A stretch of DNA of 64,000 bases, from contig NZ_FOVH01000004.1 in the NCBI RefSeq assembly GCF_900115095.1, positions 1 through 64,000 of the forward strand, in the 5' to 3' direction. The position numbers and the translations under genes were made by a program. The notes below the pieces were generated by a model that was not told where the DNA came from, did no database searches, and worked only from the letters and a program-made list of their open reading frames with translations. The DNA is from Actinomadura madurae. Its GTDB lineage: Bacteria; Actinomycetota; Actinomycetes; Streptosporangiales; Streptosporangiaceae. Shown piece after piece: positions 29,583 to 38,710 of this stretch (the stretch's first letter is position 1; every line of letters begins with the position of its first letter).

Positions 29583-30019
29583 CAGGCCCCCCGCTCCACG
29601 ATCGTGTTGTGGGACGTGCACACGAGCTCGCCCTCGACGGTCTTGACCTCGGTCTCGACGGTCATCTTCTCGTTGTTGCCGATCGACTTGATCTCCGTGA
29701 TCGTCGAGGTGCAGGTGATGACGTCGCCGGCGCGCAGCGGGCGGGTGTAGACGAAGCGCTGCTCGCCGTGCACGACCATCGCGTAGTTCAGCCCGAGGTC
29801 GGGGTCGGCGAGGCCGGGGTTGCCGAGGGAGACGACGATCGGGAAGGTGGGCGGCGCGATGACGTCGGGGTGTCCGGCCGCCTTGGCCGCCTCCTGGTCG
29901 CGGTAGACCGGGTTCGGGTCGCCGATCGCGTCCGCGAACTCGCGGATCTTCACCCGGCTGACCTCGTACGGGTCGCTGGGCGGGAAGCTCCGCCCGATGA
30001 AATCACGGTTGAGTGCCAT
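29582..30019 (-). CDS. hadA: FAS1-like/MaoC N-terminal dehydratase subunit HadA
   Basis: The 145-aa hot-dog protein (MALNRDFIGRSFPPSDPYEVSRVKIREFADAIGD) is the substrate-holding partner of HadB. The DAIGDPNPVYRDQEAAKAAG and PPTFPIVV segments identify the family. It lies between rpmG and hadB as in many actinomycetes. It probably acts in fatty acid or lipid biosynthesis. Confidence 0.88.
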   Translation of the reverse strand: MALNRDFIGRSFPPSDPYEVSRVKIREFADAIGDPNPVYRDQEAAKAAGHPDVIAPPTFPIVVSLGNPGLADPDLGLNYAMVVHGEQRFVYTRPLRAGDVITCTSTITEIKSIGNNEKMTVETEVKTVEGELVCTSHNTIVERGA

Positions 30020-30090
30020 GCAATCCGTCCCTCCAGGGCCTGAGCACGCCGGTTCCGTCTCTCCGGACGGACGGTAACAGAACGACGTTC

Positions 30091-30126
30091 AGCCCGCCCT
30101 CGCGGGTCTTGGTGCGAGGACGGGCT
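30091..30126 (-). terminator. Hairpin after rpmG
   Basis: A 13-bp stem with one mismatch (30091-30103 with 30114-30126) lies 63 nt past the rpmG stop and before hadA. It has no T-run. Confidence 0.6.
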
Positions 30127-30188
30127 GATCACGTCAGTACAAGCGTGCGAAGAAGTCGCGCCGCTCGGCGGGCCTGGTGCGCTGCGCC

Positions 30189-30353
30189 TTAGCGGGTTTC
30201 CCGGTGCGGACGGTGGGTCCTGCAGTTGGGGCAGTACTTCTTGATCTCAAGGCGGTCCGGGTCGTTGCGCCGGTTCTTCCGCGTGATGTAGTTGCGGTGC
30301 TTGCACTCCTGGCAGGCCAGCGTGATCTTCGGCCGGACGTCGGTGGCAGCCAC
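30189..30353 (-). CDS. rpmG: Ribosomal protein L33 (zinc-binding form)
   Basis: A 54-aa protein translated from GTG 30351-30353 to TAA 30189-30191. It reads [20 protein letters not shown] at the start and ends with [14 protein letters not shown]. The two CxxC pairs (CQEC, CPNC) mark the zinc-containing (C+) paralogue; many actinomycetes also have a zinc-free copy under Zur control elsewhere. It follows tRNA-Met. Confidence 0.95.
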   Translation of the reverse strand: MAATDVRPKITLACQECKHRNYITRKNRRNDPDRLEIKKYCPNCRTHRPHRETR

Positions 30354-30438
30354 GATGGAGTGCCTTTCTGAGCTAGGGACAAGGAACTTACCGACCCAGC
30401 CTGCTCACCCCCGGGGTGGGGGTGAGAGACATGGGTAG

Positions 30439-30512
30439 TAGCGAGGGCCGGACTTGAACCGGCGACACAGCGATTATGAGCCGCTTGCTCTGCCTGACTG
30501 AGCTACCCCGCC
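30439..30512 (-). tRNA. tRNA-Met (CAT)
   Basis: A 74-nt cloverleaf with acceptor GGCGGGG/CCTCGCT, anticodon loop GCTCATAAT with CAT, T-loop TTCAAGT and A discriminator. It looks like the elongator form (G1-U72 wobble). It lies upstream of rpmG. Confidence 0.95.
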
Positions 30513-30803
30513 GCGATGGTCGGTGTGGACCGGAATGCAAGGATACCGGATGCTCACCGAACCCTGGAAACGCGAAATCCCCGGGTGAGGATCAGGGAAT
30601 CGGTCTCGCGGGTTCCGCCGGACCGTCTCCCAGGTTACCGGGTGTGCCGATGAGCTGCGAAACGTCCTACTGGAACCGGAGGGACGGTACCACAGGCCCC
30701 GGTATCGAGCGAATCAGGGCGGTGTCCCCCGGGAACGACGCGGTGTCCTCGGGAACGACGAAGGCCGCCGTCCGATCGAGCGGATGGCGGCCGGTATGCC
30801 GTG

Positions 30804-30876
30804 AGCCCCTTTACGGAATCGAACCGTAGACCTTCTCCTTACCATGGAGACGCTCTGCCGACTGAGCTAAAGGGGC
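30804..30876 (-). tRNA. tRNA-Thr (GGT)
   Basis: A 73-nt cloverleaf with acceptor GCCCCTT/AAGGGGC, anticodon stem TCTCC/GGAGA and GGT anticodon, T-loop TTCGATT. It marks the border of the conserved tRNA-Met/rpmG block; upstream on the minus strand the accessory region begins. Confidence 0.96.
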
Positions 30877-30956
30877 CTGCGTCGTTCGCGCAGTGAAACC
30901 ATACACGGCCCGGCCGTGTGGTGCGAACCGGTTTGGGCCCCGGGTGTCCGCGCTGG

Positions 30957-32084
30957 TCAGCGCAGCAGGTTGCGGGCGATGACGAGCTGCTGGATCTGGC
31001 TCGTCCCCTCGTAGATGCGGAACAGCCGGACGTCGCGGTAGAAGCGCTCGACGGCGACGCCGCGCATGTAGCCCATCCCGCCGTAGACCTGGACGGCGCG
31101 GTCGGCGACGCGTCCCACCATCTCGGAGCAGAAGTACTTGGCGCAGGACGGTCCCTGCTTGGTGTCCTCGCCCGCGTCGTAGGCACGCGCCGCTTCCAGG
31201 ACCATCGAGCGTCCCGCGTACAGCTCGGTCTGGGAGTCGGCGACGAGTCCTTGCACGAGCTGGTATTCGCCGATCGTCCTACCGCCCTGGCTGCGCTCCT
31301 TGGCGTAGGCGACGGTCTCGTCCAGGATCCTCTGGGCGAGACCGACGCAGACGGCGGCGATGCTGAGCCGTCCATGGGCGAGCGACGCCATGGCGGTGCG
31401 GAAGCCGGTTCCCTCTGTCCCGACCATCGCGGTCGCCGGGACGCGCACGCCGTCGAAGAAGACCTCGGCGGTGTGGGCGCCGCGCTGGCCCATCTTCTGG
31501 TCGGACGGCCCGATCTTCAGGCCGTCCGTGCCCCTCTCGACGAGGAACGTGGAGATGCCGCGGGAGCCGCTGCCGCCCGTCCTGGCGAACACCATGAACA
31601 CGTCGGCCTCGGGGGCGTTGGTGATGAACCGCTTGGCGCCGTTGACGACGTAGTCGCCGCCGTCGCGCGCCGCGGTCGTGGCGAGCGCGCTCGGGTCGGA
31701 GCCGGCCTCGGCCTCGGTCAGCGCGAACGCCCCGACGACCTCGCCGGACGCGAGCCTCGGCAGCCAGGCGTCCTTCTGCTCGTCCGTGCCGGAGTTGACC
31801 AGGACCTGCCCGGCGATGCCGTTGCTCGTGCCGAACATGGACCGGAACGCGGGGCTGGCGTAGCCGAGCTCGAAGACCAGCCGCACCTCCTCGCTCAGCG
31901 ACAGGCCGAGCCCGCCGTACTCCTCGGGCAGCGCGTACCCGAACAGGCCCATGTTCCGTGACGTGCGGCGCAGCTGCTCCGGGATCGCGTCGGTCTCCTC
32001 GATCTCCTCCTCGCGGGGGACGACCTGCTCGCGGACGAAGCTGCGGACGGCCTTCAGCACGTCGGCGAAATCCTGTGGCTCCAT
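30957..32084 (-). CDS. Acyl-CoA dehydrogenase
   Basis: The 375-aa flavoenzyme introduces the alpha-beta double bond into acyl-CoA. Motifs: ALTEAEAGSDPSA (FAD-binding, about 125-137), FITNAPEADVFMVFART, the middle beta domain, QVYGGMGYMRGVAVERFYRD and the catalytic-base region RIYEGTSQIQQL near the C-terminus. It stands alone, so the acyl substrate cannot be inferred; no electron-transfer flavoprotein genes are nearby. Confidence 0.92.
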   Translation of the reverse strand: MEPQDFADVLKAVRSFVREQVVPREEEIEETDAIPEQLRRTSRNMGLFGYALPEEYGGLGLSLSEEVRLVFELGYASPAFRSMFGTSNGIAGQVLVNSGTDEQKDAWLPRLASGEVVGAFALTEAEAGSDPSALATTAARDGGDYVVNGAKRFITNAPEADVFMVFARTGGSGSRGISTFLVERGTDGLKIGPSDQKMGQRGAHTAEVFFDGVRVPATAMVGTEGTGFRTAMASLAHGRLSIAAVCVGLAQRILDETVAYAKERSQGGRTIGEYQLVQGLVADSQTELYAGRSMVLEAARAYDAGEDTKQGPSCAKYFCSEMVGRVADRAVQVYGGMGYMRGVAVERFYRDVRLFRIYEGTSQIQQLVIARNLLR

Positions 32085-32172
32085 GACCGCATACTAGAAC
32101 GAGATTCCAAAAAGGTGCGGGTTCCCCGGGAGCGGCTGCCAAGTTGATCAACTTGTGCCAGGGTGACCGACC

Positions 32173-33204
32173 ATGTCGTTCCAGCAACTCGTCGACCAGA
32201 TCGTCCAGGCCGCGGTGGTCGAGGACCGGTCCTTCAGCGACCTGCTGCCGCAGCTTATGCGGGAAGCCCAGAGCACGCCCCTCGCCGAGCTGAACGCCGC
32301 CCTGCCCCGGCTGGCCGAGGGCATCGCCGAGGCGCCCCCGAACCTCGGCGGCTGGCTCGCCGTCCTCACCGGCGCCTGGATCGAGCAGGGCGCCGATCCC
32401 GCGCCGGTCGGCACGGCCGTCATCGAGCGGACCACCGACGTCACCGCCGCCTCCCTGTCCTTCGCCAAGGCATGGGAGGAGGGGGCCGACGGCAAGCCCC
32501 CGCCCGACATGGAAGAGGAGAAGCCGTCCCAGGAGGTGTTCGACACCGTCGCGCCGGCGCTGGGCGAGGGCGCCGTGACCGCGATGATGTCCTGGTTCTC
32601 CCTGCACCAGTTCGCGCTGGCGGCATGCACCGTCCTGCAGATGGGACCGTCGGTCCGGGCGGGCGTCACGGACCGCGACTTCCGCTCCTTCATCTCGCAG
32701 AAGGCCGGCCAGTACCTGGGGAGGATGAACCACTACGCGGCGCTGCTGCGCGTCCTGGACGGTGAGCGCATCCTCGTCCTCGACCGCGCGAGCCGCCGGG
32801 GCTGGACGGTCACGATCGGCGGGGTCGGCGACAACTTCCAGCTGCACGTCCTGCTCGCGGGCGCGCTCATCGGACGTCCCGGCGGGCTGGAAGGCGAACG
32901 TCCCGCCCCGGAGATCATCGCCTCCTTCCTCAACGCCGACGTCCCGCCGGGGCGCCCGATCGTCTCCAGCCCGTGGAACCTCGTGGACGCGCACGGCGAG
33001 CCGATCTGGAACGAGGGCGTCCCCGCCGACATCCCGGTGGTGAACGGCACCCGCGTCGTCGTGCTCGACCCGCCGTCCTACGGGCGGCACTTCCCGGCCG
33101 GACGGCGTTTCCCGCTCATGCCCGCCACCTTCCGCGTCGACGGGACGCACCTGCCGGAGGACCTCGGCGCCTGGTGGCCGCACATCAAGCCCGCGACGCG
33201 CTGA
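32173..33204 (+). CDS. Protein of unknown function (343 aa)
   Basis: The reading frame begins MSFQQLVDQIVQAAVVEDRS and is a soluble, mostly helical protein in the first half (about 1-200) and a beta-rich, Pro/Gly-containing second half (about 205-343, with WTVTIGGVGDNFQLHV). There is no signal peptide or transmembrane helix. Coding bias (GC-rich third positions) is normal, so it is a real gene. It is divergent from the acyl-CoA dehydrogenase and convergent with a PP2C-like gene. Confidence 0.7.
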   Translation: MSFQQLVDQIVQAAVVEDRSFSDLLPQLMREAQSTPLAELNAALPRLAEGIAEAPPNLGGWLAVLTGAWIEQGADPAPVGTAVIERTTDVTAASLSFAKAWEEGADGKPPPDMEEEKPSQEVFDTVAPALGEGAVTAMMSWFSLHQFALAACTVLQMGPSVRAGVTDRDFRSFISQKAGQYLGRMNHYAALLRVLDGERILVLDRASRRGWTVTIGGVGDNFQLHVLLAGALIGRPGGLEGERPAPEIIASFLNADVPPGRPIVSSPWNLVDAHGEPIWNEGVPADIPVVNGTRVVVLDPPSYGRHFPAGRRFPLMPATFRVDGTHLPEDLGAWWPHIKPATR

Positions 33205-33230
33205 CGGTGCCCGCGGCGGCGCCGGCACTG

Positions 33231-33968
33231 TCAGAAACGGACGAACACTGCCGTGGCGTCGTCGTGGCGCTTCCCCCGGGCCGCGGGAGCGGACACCTCC
33301 GCGGCCCTGGTCCTCCTGACCAGCTCCCGAGGGCCTTCCTCGTCCAGCAGGCGGATCAGGCCGTCCCAGTCCAACTCCCCGAACCGCTCCACGAGCCGGG
33401 ACGCGCCGTCGCTGAGCACCGCCGCCCTCCGCAGCCCCTCGACCGGCACCTCGCCGGTCAGCCCCTCGTACGCGGCCTCCGGTTTCGTGCTCGCCACCCA
33501 GAACCCGCCGGGGGTGTTGCGCGACCTCCGGACGCCTTCGAGCGTGTAGCTCGGAAGGTGGTCGACCCGGTCGTCCCGGAACACCCTGGTCTCGCCGACG
33601 TCCACCACGATCGGGGAGTCGGCGAGCACGAACCACTCCACGGCCTCGCCGCGGCGCCGCAGCAGCGACACCGTCGCGGACGGGCTGTCGGGGTTCTCCA
33701 GGTCGCACGTCCCGGTGTGCGCCTCCCCCGTCACCTTGATCGCCTCCGCGACCAGGTCGGGCAGCGGCTTGCCGTCCTTCAGCGCCAGCAGCGCGGCGAT
33801 CCGCCCGCCGAGCCTGCGCACCAGCCACGCCGGATCGTGCCGGCATCCGCTGTCCACCCCCCGCGGCGCCGTCGCCCCGTCCAGCAGCACGACCCAGCCG
33901 GGTCCGGCCGCCACGAAGTCCTCGTTCTCCCGCCCCGGCGTCGCCTCACTCACATAACTCACCTGCAC
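33231..33968 (-). CDS. PP2C-like protein phosphatase domain protein
   Basis: The 245 aa keep the metal-ligand motifs of PP2C (PPM) phosphatases: GRENEDFVAAGPGWVVLLDG (Asp in NEDF and LLDGA), VLSDGASRLV and the C-terminal KRHDDATAVFVRF Asp. These Asp residues bind the two Mn2+/Mg2+ ions. The fold is compact, without regulatory domains. Function is Ser/Thr or small-molecule dephosphorylation; the partner kinase is not in the window. Confidence 0.8.
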   Translation of the reverse strand: MQVSYVSEATPGRENEDFVAAGPGWVVLLDGATAPRGVDSGCRHDPAWLVRRLGGRIAALLALKDGKPLPDLVAEAIKVTGEAHTGTCDLENPDSPSATVSLLRRRGEAVEWFVLADSPIVVDVGETRVFRDDRVDHLPSYTLEGVRRSRNTPGGFWVASTKPEAAYEGLTGEVPVEGLRRAAVLSDGASRLVERFGELDWDGLIRLLDEEGPRELVRRTRAAEVSAPAARGKRHDDATAVFVRF

Positions 33969-34048
33969 GGATGCAGGTCTACCCTCTGGGCCGCCCCGCG
34001 CGGGACAGCTAGACCAAAACCCTCACCTGCCGCACCGCCGCCGCTCCA

Positions 34049-35734
34049 CTACTCCTCCACCTCGACGCCGAAGCCGCGCGCCAGGGCGTCCAGCCCGAAG
34101 TCGTATCCCTGGCCGACGACGCGCAGCCGCCATCCCGGGCCGCGCCGGTACACCTCGGCGACCAGCATCGTCCGCTCCGTGGTCCCGGCGTCGAGGGTCG
34201 CCTGCGCGTGCGCGCGCTCGCCGTCGCCGGGGCCGGTGACCAGTTCGACGGCCCCCAGCTCGCCGAACGTGAGGTCGCCGTCGATCGCCGCCGCCACGGT
34301 GACCTTGCGGACGGCCTCGGGAAGCGCGGCCAGGCCGATCACGATCGCCTGCTCGGTAGGGCCTTCGGCCGCCAGCCGGACCGTCCCGTCGGGGGTCTCG
34401 GCGGCGCCGTAGAAGACGAAGTCCTCGTCGCAGGACACCTGGCCGTCCTCGTCGAGCGCGAACGCCACCACGTCCACCTCGCAGGCCGAGTGCTGGACCC
34501 AGGAGGCGCCGACCGTCCACCTCTCCGCCGGCGGGAGGTCGATGGCCGCCCCCCTCGGCAACACCGTTGTCGACACCCGGACAGTCTCCGCCTGCTCCGG
34601 CGCCTTGAGCCACTCCACATCGTGAACGGGGACCTCCAGGCGGACCACCCGCTCCATGCGCCGATCCGGCTCGCCGCCTTCGAGGGCCACGACGTCCGTC
34701 ACGCCGGCCGACAGGTTCACCGCGGCGGCGCCGCCGAGCTCCACGACCGCGCTCCGCGCGGCGGACGCCCTCGGATGGGTTCCGCCGAGGACGAGCACGC
34801 GGCGCCCTTCGAGCGGCCCCTTCCTCACCGGCGGCTTCTCCACGGGCCTCGCCTGCTCCCGCGTGCCGTGCAGGGTGCCGGGCTGGACGTCCCCCAGCAG
34901 TTCCAGGAACGTCCGCTCGTCGATGACGGGCACCCCGTCCTGGCGTGCGCGGCGTGCCTTGGCCGTGCCGGAGCCGGGATCGTTCGCCACCAGCAGGCTC
35001 GTGTGGCGGCTCACGGACGTCATCATGTTCAGCCCAGCGGCCACCGCCCGCTCGGTGAGCCTCTCGCGCAGCGTCTCGGTCTCGCCGGTGATGGCGACCT
35101 TCATCCCCTGGACGAGCCGGTCGCCGAACCTGCCCGGACACCGGTAGGCGCACCGGGTCTTGGGAATCCCGGCCCGGAAGTTCTGCTTCGGCGGGCACGC
35201 CACGAACGGCAGCGCGAGACCGAGCCGGCTCGCCTCCTGGAGCGATCCGCGCAGCACGCCTCGGAGCGTCCGGACGTCCTCCAGCGCGTCGTGGGCCTTG
35301 GCGGGCTTGATCCCGTAGTGCGCGGCCAGCGTCCCGAGCTTCAGGTCGCCGGTCGCCGGGGAGAGCCGGCGGTTCAGCGCCAGCGTGCACAGCCGCCGTT
35401 CGACCGGAAGCCGGACGTTCGCGCGCTGGAACTCCTGCGCGAGGAAGCCGTAGTCGAAGGGGGCGTTGTGGGCGACGAGCACCCGGCCGCGGAGCATTTC
35501 CGCGACGCGCCGGGACACGTCCTCGAACTTGGGCGCCCCTTTCAGCCTCTCGGGCGTCAGCCCGTGAATGTGAACCGGCCCGGGATCGCATCCCGGGTCG
35601 AGCAGGGTGGAATACTCCCCGCTCGTCCTCCCGTCGCTTCCGACCGTTACAACGGCGAGGGACAGAATCCTGTGCTGAACGGCTCGGAGCCCAGAAGTCT
35701 CCACGTCCACCAGCGCCCACTCATTCCCGAACAT
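34049..35734 (-). CDS. DEDDh exonuclease-BRCT-TerD fusion protein
   Basis: The 561-aa protein joins domains usually found separately. Residues 1-165 form a DnaQ-like 3'-5' exonuclease with complete motifs: D10-V-E12, HNAPFD with D94, and H148-D-x3-D153. A BRCT domain follows (about 210-283, MKVAITGETETLRERLTERA), then a second, weaker BRCT-like unit (about 308-378, RRVLVLGG). Residues 390-561 are a TerD domain (EVDVVAFALDEDGQVSCDEDFVFYG with the Ca2+-binding acidic residues). TerD proteins act in tellurite/phage/DNA-damage stress systems. The fusion suggests a Ca2+-responsive nuclease in DNA repair or defence. Confidence 0.85.
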   Translation of the reverse strand: MFGNEWALVDVETSGLRAVQHRILSLAVVTVGSDGRTSGEYSTLLDPGCDPGPVHIHGLTPERLKGAPKFEDVSRRVAEMLRGRVLVAHNAPFDYGFLAQEFQRANVRLPVERRLCTLALNRRLSPATGDLKLGTLAAHYGIKPAKAHDALEDVRTLRGVLRGSLQEASRLGLALPFVACPPKQNFRAGIPKTRCAYRCPGRFGDRLVQGMKVAITGETETLRERLTERAVAAGLNMMTSVSRHTSLLVANDPGSGTAKARRARQDGVPVIDERTFLELLGDVQPGTLHGTREQARPVEKPPVRKGPLEGRRVLVLGGTHPRASAARSAVVELGGAAAVNLSAGVTDVVALEGGEPDRRMERVVRLEVPVHDVEWLKAPEQAETVRVSTTVLPRGAAIDLPPAERWTVGASWVQHSACEVDVVAFALDEDGQVSCDEDFVFYGAAETPDGTVRLAAEGPTEQAIVIGLAALPEAVRKVTVAAAIDGDLTFGELGAVELVTGPGDGERAHAQATLDAGTTERTMLVAEVYRRGPGWRLRVVGQGYDFGLDALARGFGVEVEE

Positions 35735-36467
35735 GGCGGCAGGCTAATCCCGGCCTTACAGTTCGAGCGGACGATCCGGAGACCCTGCCCACATGCGGAC
35801 ACCAGCCCTCCCACGTGGTGCGATCATCGGCTTGCCCGCTCTACGATGGGACGCGGCCCGCCTGCTGCACCGAGGTTCCGGCGTCCGCTCGCCTATGCCC
35901 GCCGGACGTTCGGACAGCCCGGGGAGCTGGCGATCTTGGTGGTGGTATCGAATGCCGATCAAGCCGACGACACCGCCTTGACGAGCTTCACCGCACAAGC
36001 TGTCGCCGTTCCAACCCGCGGCGGCTTGCTAATGGCATGCTCTTACCGACATCAGCCACATCGTCGGAGGAAGCGCGAGGACGCGCGTCCTGCGGTTGTG
36101 AGTTTGTCCGCAGCGCTTGGTCACACCAGTCAATTAGCCGGCGCAATTGGTTCTGGTCGGGTCGCCCGCACTCACGGTGGATTTACGGCCGCGGACGCAT
36201 CGGCACATCGGCGCTGATCGCAAACCCAGACATTCGCGGCATTCCATCGCGTGCCGACGATCATTGCGCGGGATGCGAAGGACAAAACCCGACAAACCAC
36301 CAATATGCGCCGCCTCTTCGGCACATCACCCACGACTCCGGAGCCGATCACACGAGATCGAAGCGGGACATCAAGCCGCCGACCAGGCATCTCGCGTCGA
36401 CCTCGAACCCCGAGGCCTTCCGCATGGTGCTGCCGATCGAGCGTCGACGGCCGGCCACGCTAGTGGG
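35735..36467. other. Intergenic stretch without recognisable gene
   Basis: About 730 bp between the TerD fusion and the MFS gene. GC is somewhat lower than in neighbours and no reading frame has convincing codon bias or a recognised domain. It may hold decayed coding sequence. I see nothing specific in it except the promoter at its end. Confidence 0.4.
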
Positions 36468-36497
36468 TTGTGTTTTCCAACCTAGTCTTGCTAGCGT
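36468..36497 (+). promoter_or_regulatory. Candidate promoter of the MFS gene
   Basis: TTGTGT (36468-36473) and TAGCGT (36492-36497) with an 18-nt spacer, ending 34 nt before the GTG start. Confidence 0.5.
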
Positions 36498-36531
36498 CCC
36501 GGCTCACGGAGCCGAGCCCTGGGGAGAGGCC

Positions 36532-37902
36532 GTGGACGGTACGGGAACGCGGGCGGCGGAGCCGGCCGCCGAACGGGAGACGGCGCCCCGGTTCGGCGCC
36601 GTCTTCGCGATCGTCGCGGCCGGGGTCGCGATGTCGAACCTCGACGTGTTCATCGTCAACGTGGCGCTGCCCCAGATCGGCGGCGACTTCGCGGGCGCGT
36701 CCCTGGCGTCGCTGTCATGGATCCTCAACGCCTACGCGGTGGTCTTCGCGGCACTGCTGGTCCCCGCCGGAGGGCTGGCCGACCGGACCGGGCCCAAGCG
36801 GGCCTTCCTCCTCGGCGTCGCGGTGTTCACGCTCGCGTCCGCGGCGTGCGCGGCCGCGCCGGGGGTGTGGTGGCTCGTCGCCGCGCGGGTGGTGCAGGCG
36901 GCGGGCGCGGCGACGCTCGTCCCGTCCTCGCTCGGCCTCCTGCTGGCCGCGGCGCCGGCCGAGCGGCGCGTCGCGGCGGTCCGCGGATGGACCGCGATCG
37001 GCGGGCTGGCCGCCGCCCTCGGCCCGGTCGCGGGCGGGCTCCTCGCCCAGGTCGACTGGCGGTGGATCTTCCTCGTCAACGTCCCCGCCGGCGCGGCCGC
37101 CCTGGTCGCGGGCGCCCGGCTGCTGCCCGGCGCGACCGCCCGGCGGGACGCCGGACGTCCCGACCTGCCGGGCGCGGCCCTGCTGACCGCCGGGATCGCC
37201 GCGCTCGCGCTCGGCGTCGTCAAGACCGAGGACTGGAGCGGAGCCGAGGTCACCGGGACGCTGCTCGCCGCCGGAGCCCTTCTCGCCTGGTTCGTGCTCC
37301 GGTCGGCGCGACACCCGTCGCCCGTCCTGCCGCTCGGCCTCCTGCGCACCCCCGCGTTCGGATCCGCGTCCGTGGCCAACGTGCTGTTCGCGGTCGCGTT
37401 CGCCGCGATGCTGCTGTCCTGCGTGCTGTGGTGCCAGGACGTCTGGGACTGGTCCGCGCTGCGCACCGGCCTCGCCATCACGCCCGGCCCGCTGATGGTG
37501 CCCGCTCTCGCCCTCGGCGGCGCGCCGCTCGCCCGCCGCTTCGGCGCCGGGCGCGTGGCGGCGGCCGGTTGCGCGGTGTTCGCGGCCGGCATCGGCTGGT
37601 GGATGTGGCGGATGGCGGACGGCTACGCCGCCGGGATGCTGCCCGGCATGCTGCTGACCGGCATCGGGGTCGGGGTGACGCTGCCGACCCTGATCGGCGC
37701 GGCCGTGTCGGCGCTGCCCCCGGCGGCGTTCTCCACCGGGTCGGCGGTCGTCACGATGGCGCGGCAGGTCGGCACGGTCATCGGCGTCGCCGCCCTGATC
37801 GCCGCCCTCGGCCGGGACGGGGACTACGACGCCGGCTGGCTCCTGACCGTCCTCGCCACGGCCGCCGCCGGCCTCGCCTGCCTCGTCATCCGCCGGACGT
37901 GA
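36532..37902 (+). CDS. MFS drug exporter, DHA2 (14-helix) type
   Basis: The 456-aa integral membrane protein has 13-14 helices. Motif A is present (GGLADRTGPKRAFLLG), with the DHA2-type first helix motif LDVFIVNVALPQIGGD and motif C-like GWTAIGGLAAALGPVAGG. It is an H+-driven exporter of drugs or metabolites. The start GTG 36532 is preceded by GGGGAGAGGCC; a longer frame from 35815 is unlikely to be translated. Its 3' end overlaps the convergent membrane protein gene by 17 nt. Confidence 0.88.
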   Translation: MDGTGTRAAEPAAERETAPRFGAVFAIVAAGVAMSNLDVFIVNVALPQIGGDFAGASLASLSWILNAYAVVFAALLVPAGGLADRTGPKRAFLLGVAVFTLASAACAAAPGVWWLVAARVVQAAGAATLVPSSLGLLLAAAPAERRVAAVRGWTAIGGLAAALGPVAGGLLAQVDWRWIFLVNVPAGAAALVAGARLLPGATARRDAGRPDLPGAALLTAGIAALALGVVKTEDWSGAEVTGTLLAAGALLAWFVLRSARHPSPVLPLGLLRTPAFGSASVANVLFAVAFAAMLLSCVLWCQDVWDWSALRTGLAITPGPLMVPALALGGAPLARRFGAGRVAAAGCAVFAAGIGWWMWRMADGYAAGMLPGMLLTGIGVGVTLPTLIGAAVSALPPAAFSTGSAVVTMARQVGTVIGVAALIAALGRDGDYDAGWLLTVLATAAAGLACLVIRRT

Positions 37903-38710
37903 CGGCCGCGCCGACCGCCGCCGGCTCGTCGGCGAAGAACCGGATCGTGCCGACCTCGGCCCGTCCGCCGAGCGGCCGGACGACCTGGATCGGCTCCCGC
38001 AACTCGACCACCACGTTCGTCTGCCCGGCCACCGCCACCGAGAGCCGCCCGTCCCGCACCCGGACCATGCCCGTCTCGTCGTAGTTCCGCGCGACCCGCA
38101 GCGCGGAGATCTGCGCCCGCGGAACCCGCAGGTCGAGGAACGCCCCGCAGCGGATGCGCAGCTCGTCGTCCGACAGCACGTGCGGCCGGGTGACGCACGC
38201 CGCGATGATCGCCACCACGATGAGGATCGAGTACAGGTCGACCACAAGCACCACCGCGCGCAGGCCTTCCGGCGCGTCCAGGGACCGCATCAGCAACTCG
38301 ACCACGACGGCCTCCAAGACCATCGCGAAGAGAAAGGCCATCTGCAGGGAAAGCTGCCCGCCCGCGTAGGGCACCGCGACCGCGCCCGGCGGCACACCGT
38401 GCTTGCGGCGGGTCACGAGCAGCACCAGGCTGACCATCCCCCGCAGGTCGAAGGCCATGACCCTGCGCACACGGTCGGGGACCAGCCGGCCGACGCTCCG
38501 TAGTGCCACCGGCCACCCGGCACCGGCCCGCCGTGCCGCGATGACCAGCCGTCCGGCGACCACGAGCTGGAGCACCAGCACGGCCGAGAAGGCGACCTCG
38601 CCCGCGGCCACCAGGGGGCGCGGCAGCGTCACACCCGAGACGAGGAGCACCACGACGACCAGCTCCGCGGGCACCATCGCGACGACCGCGGCCCGAGCGA
38701 GGCTCAGCAC
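37886..38710 (-). CDS. Integral membrane protein coupled to the MerR regulator
   Basis: The 274-aa protein has four or five predicted helices in the first two thirds (LVVVVLLVSGVTL, VAFSAVLVLQLVVAGRLVI, MVSLVLLV, AMVLEAVVVELLM, VLVVDLYSILIVVAIIAAC) and a C-terminal soluble beta-rich domain (about 190-274). Its GTG start lies inside the last codons of merR (ACGTGCTGA), behind GGGACAGGAC, so translation is coupled. It is probably controlled by, and may deal with the signal sensed by, the MerR protein. No family recognised. Confidence 0.65.
   Translation of the reverse strand: MLSLARAAVVAMVPAELVVVVLLVSGVTLPRPLVAAGEVAFSAVLVLQLVVAGRLVIAARRAGAGWPVALRSVGRLVPDRVRRVMAFDLRGMVSLVLLVTRRKHGVPPGAVAVPYAGGQLSLQMAFLFAMVLEAVVVELLMRSLDAPEGLRAVVLVVDLYSILIVVAIIAACVTRPHVLSDDELRIRCGAFLDLRVPRAQISALRVARNYDETGMVRVRDGRLSVAVAGQTNVVVELREPIQVVRPLGGRAEVGTIRFFADEPAAVGAAVTSGG

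Noticed and set aside
31279-33846. 855-codon minus-strand open frame
   Set aside because: It runs across two well-supported genes in other frames (acyl-CoA dehydrogenase and the gene at 32173) and has low-complexity composition.
35815-37902. Extended MFS gene starting at 35815
   Set aside because: The first 240 codons lack coding bias and homology; GTG 36532 has a good ribosome-binding site and starts just before the first helix.
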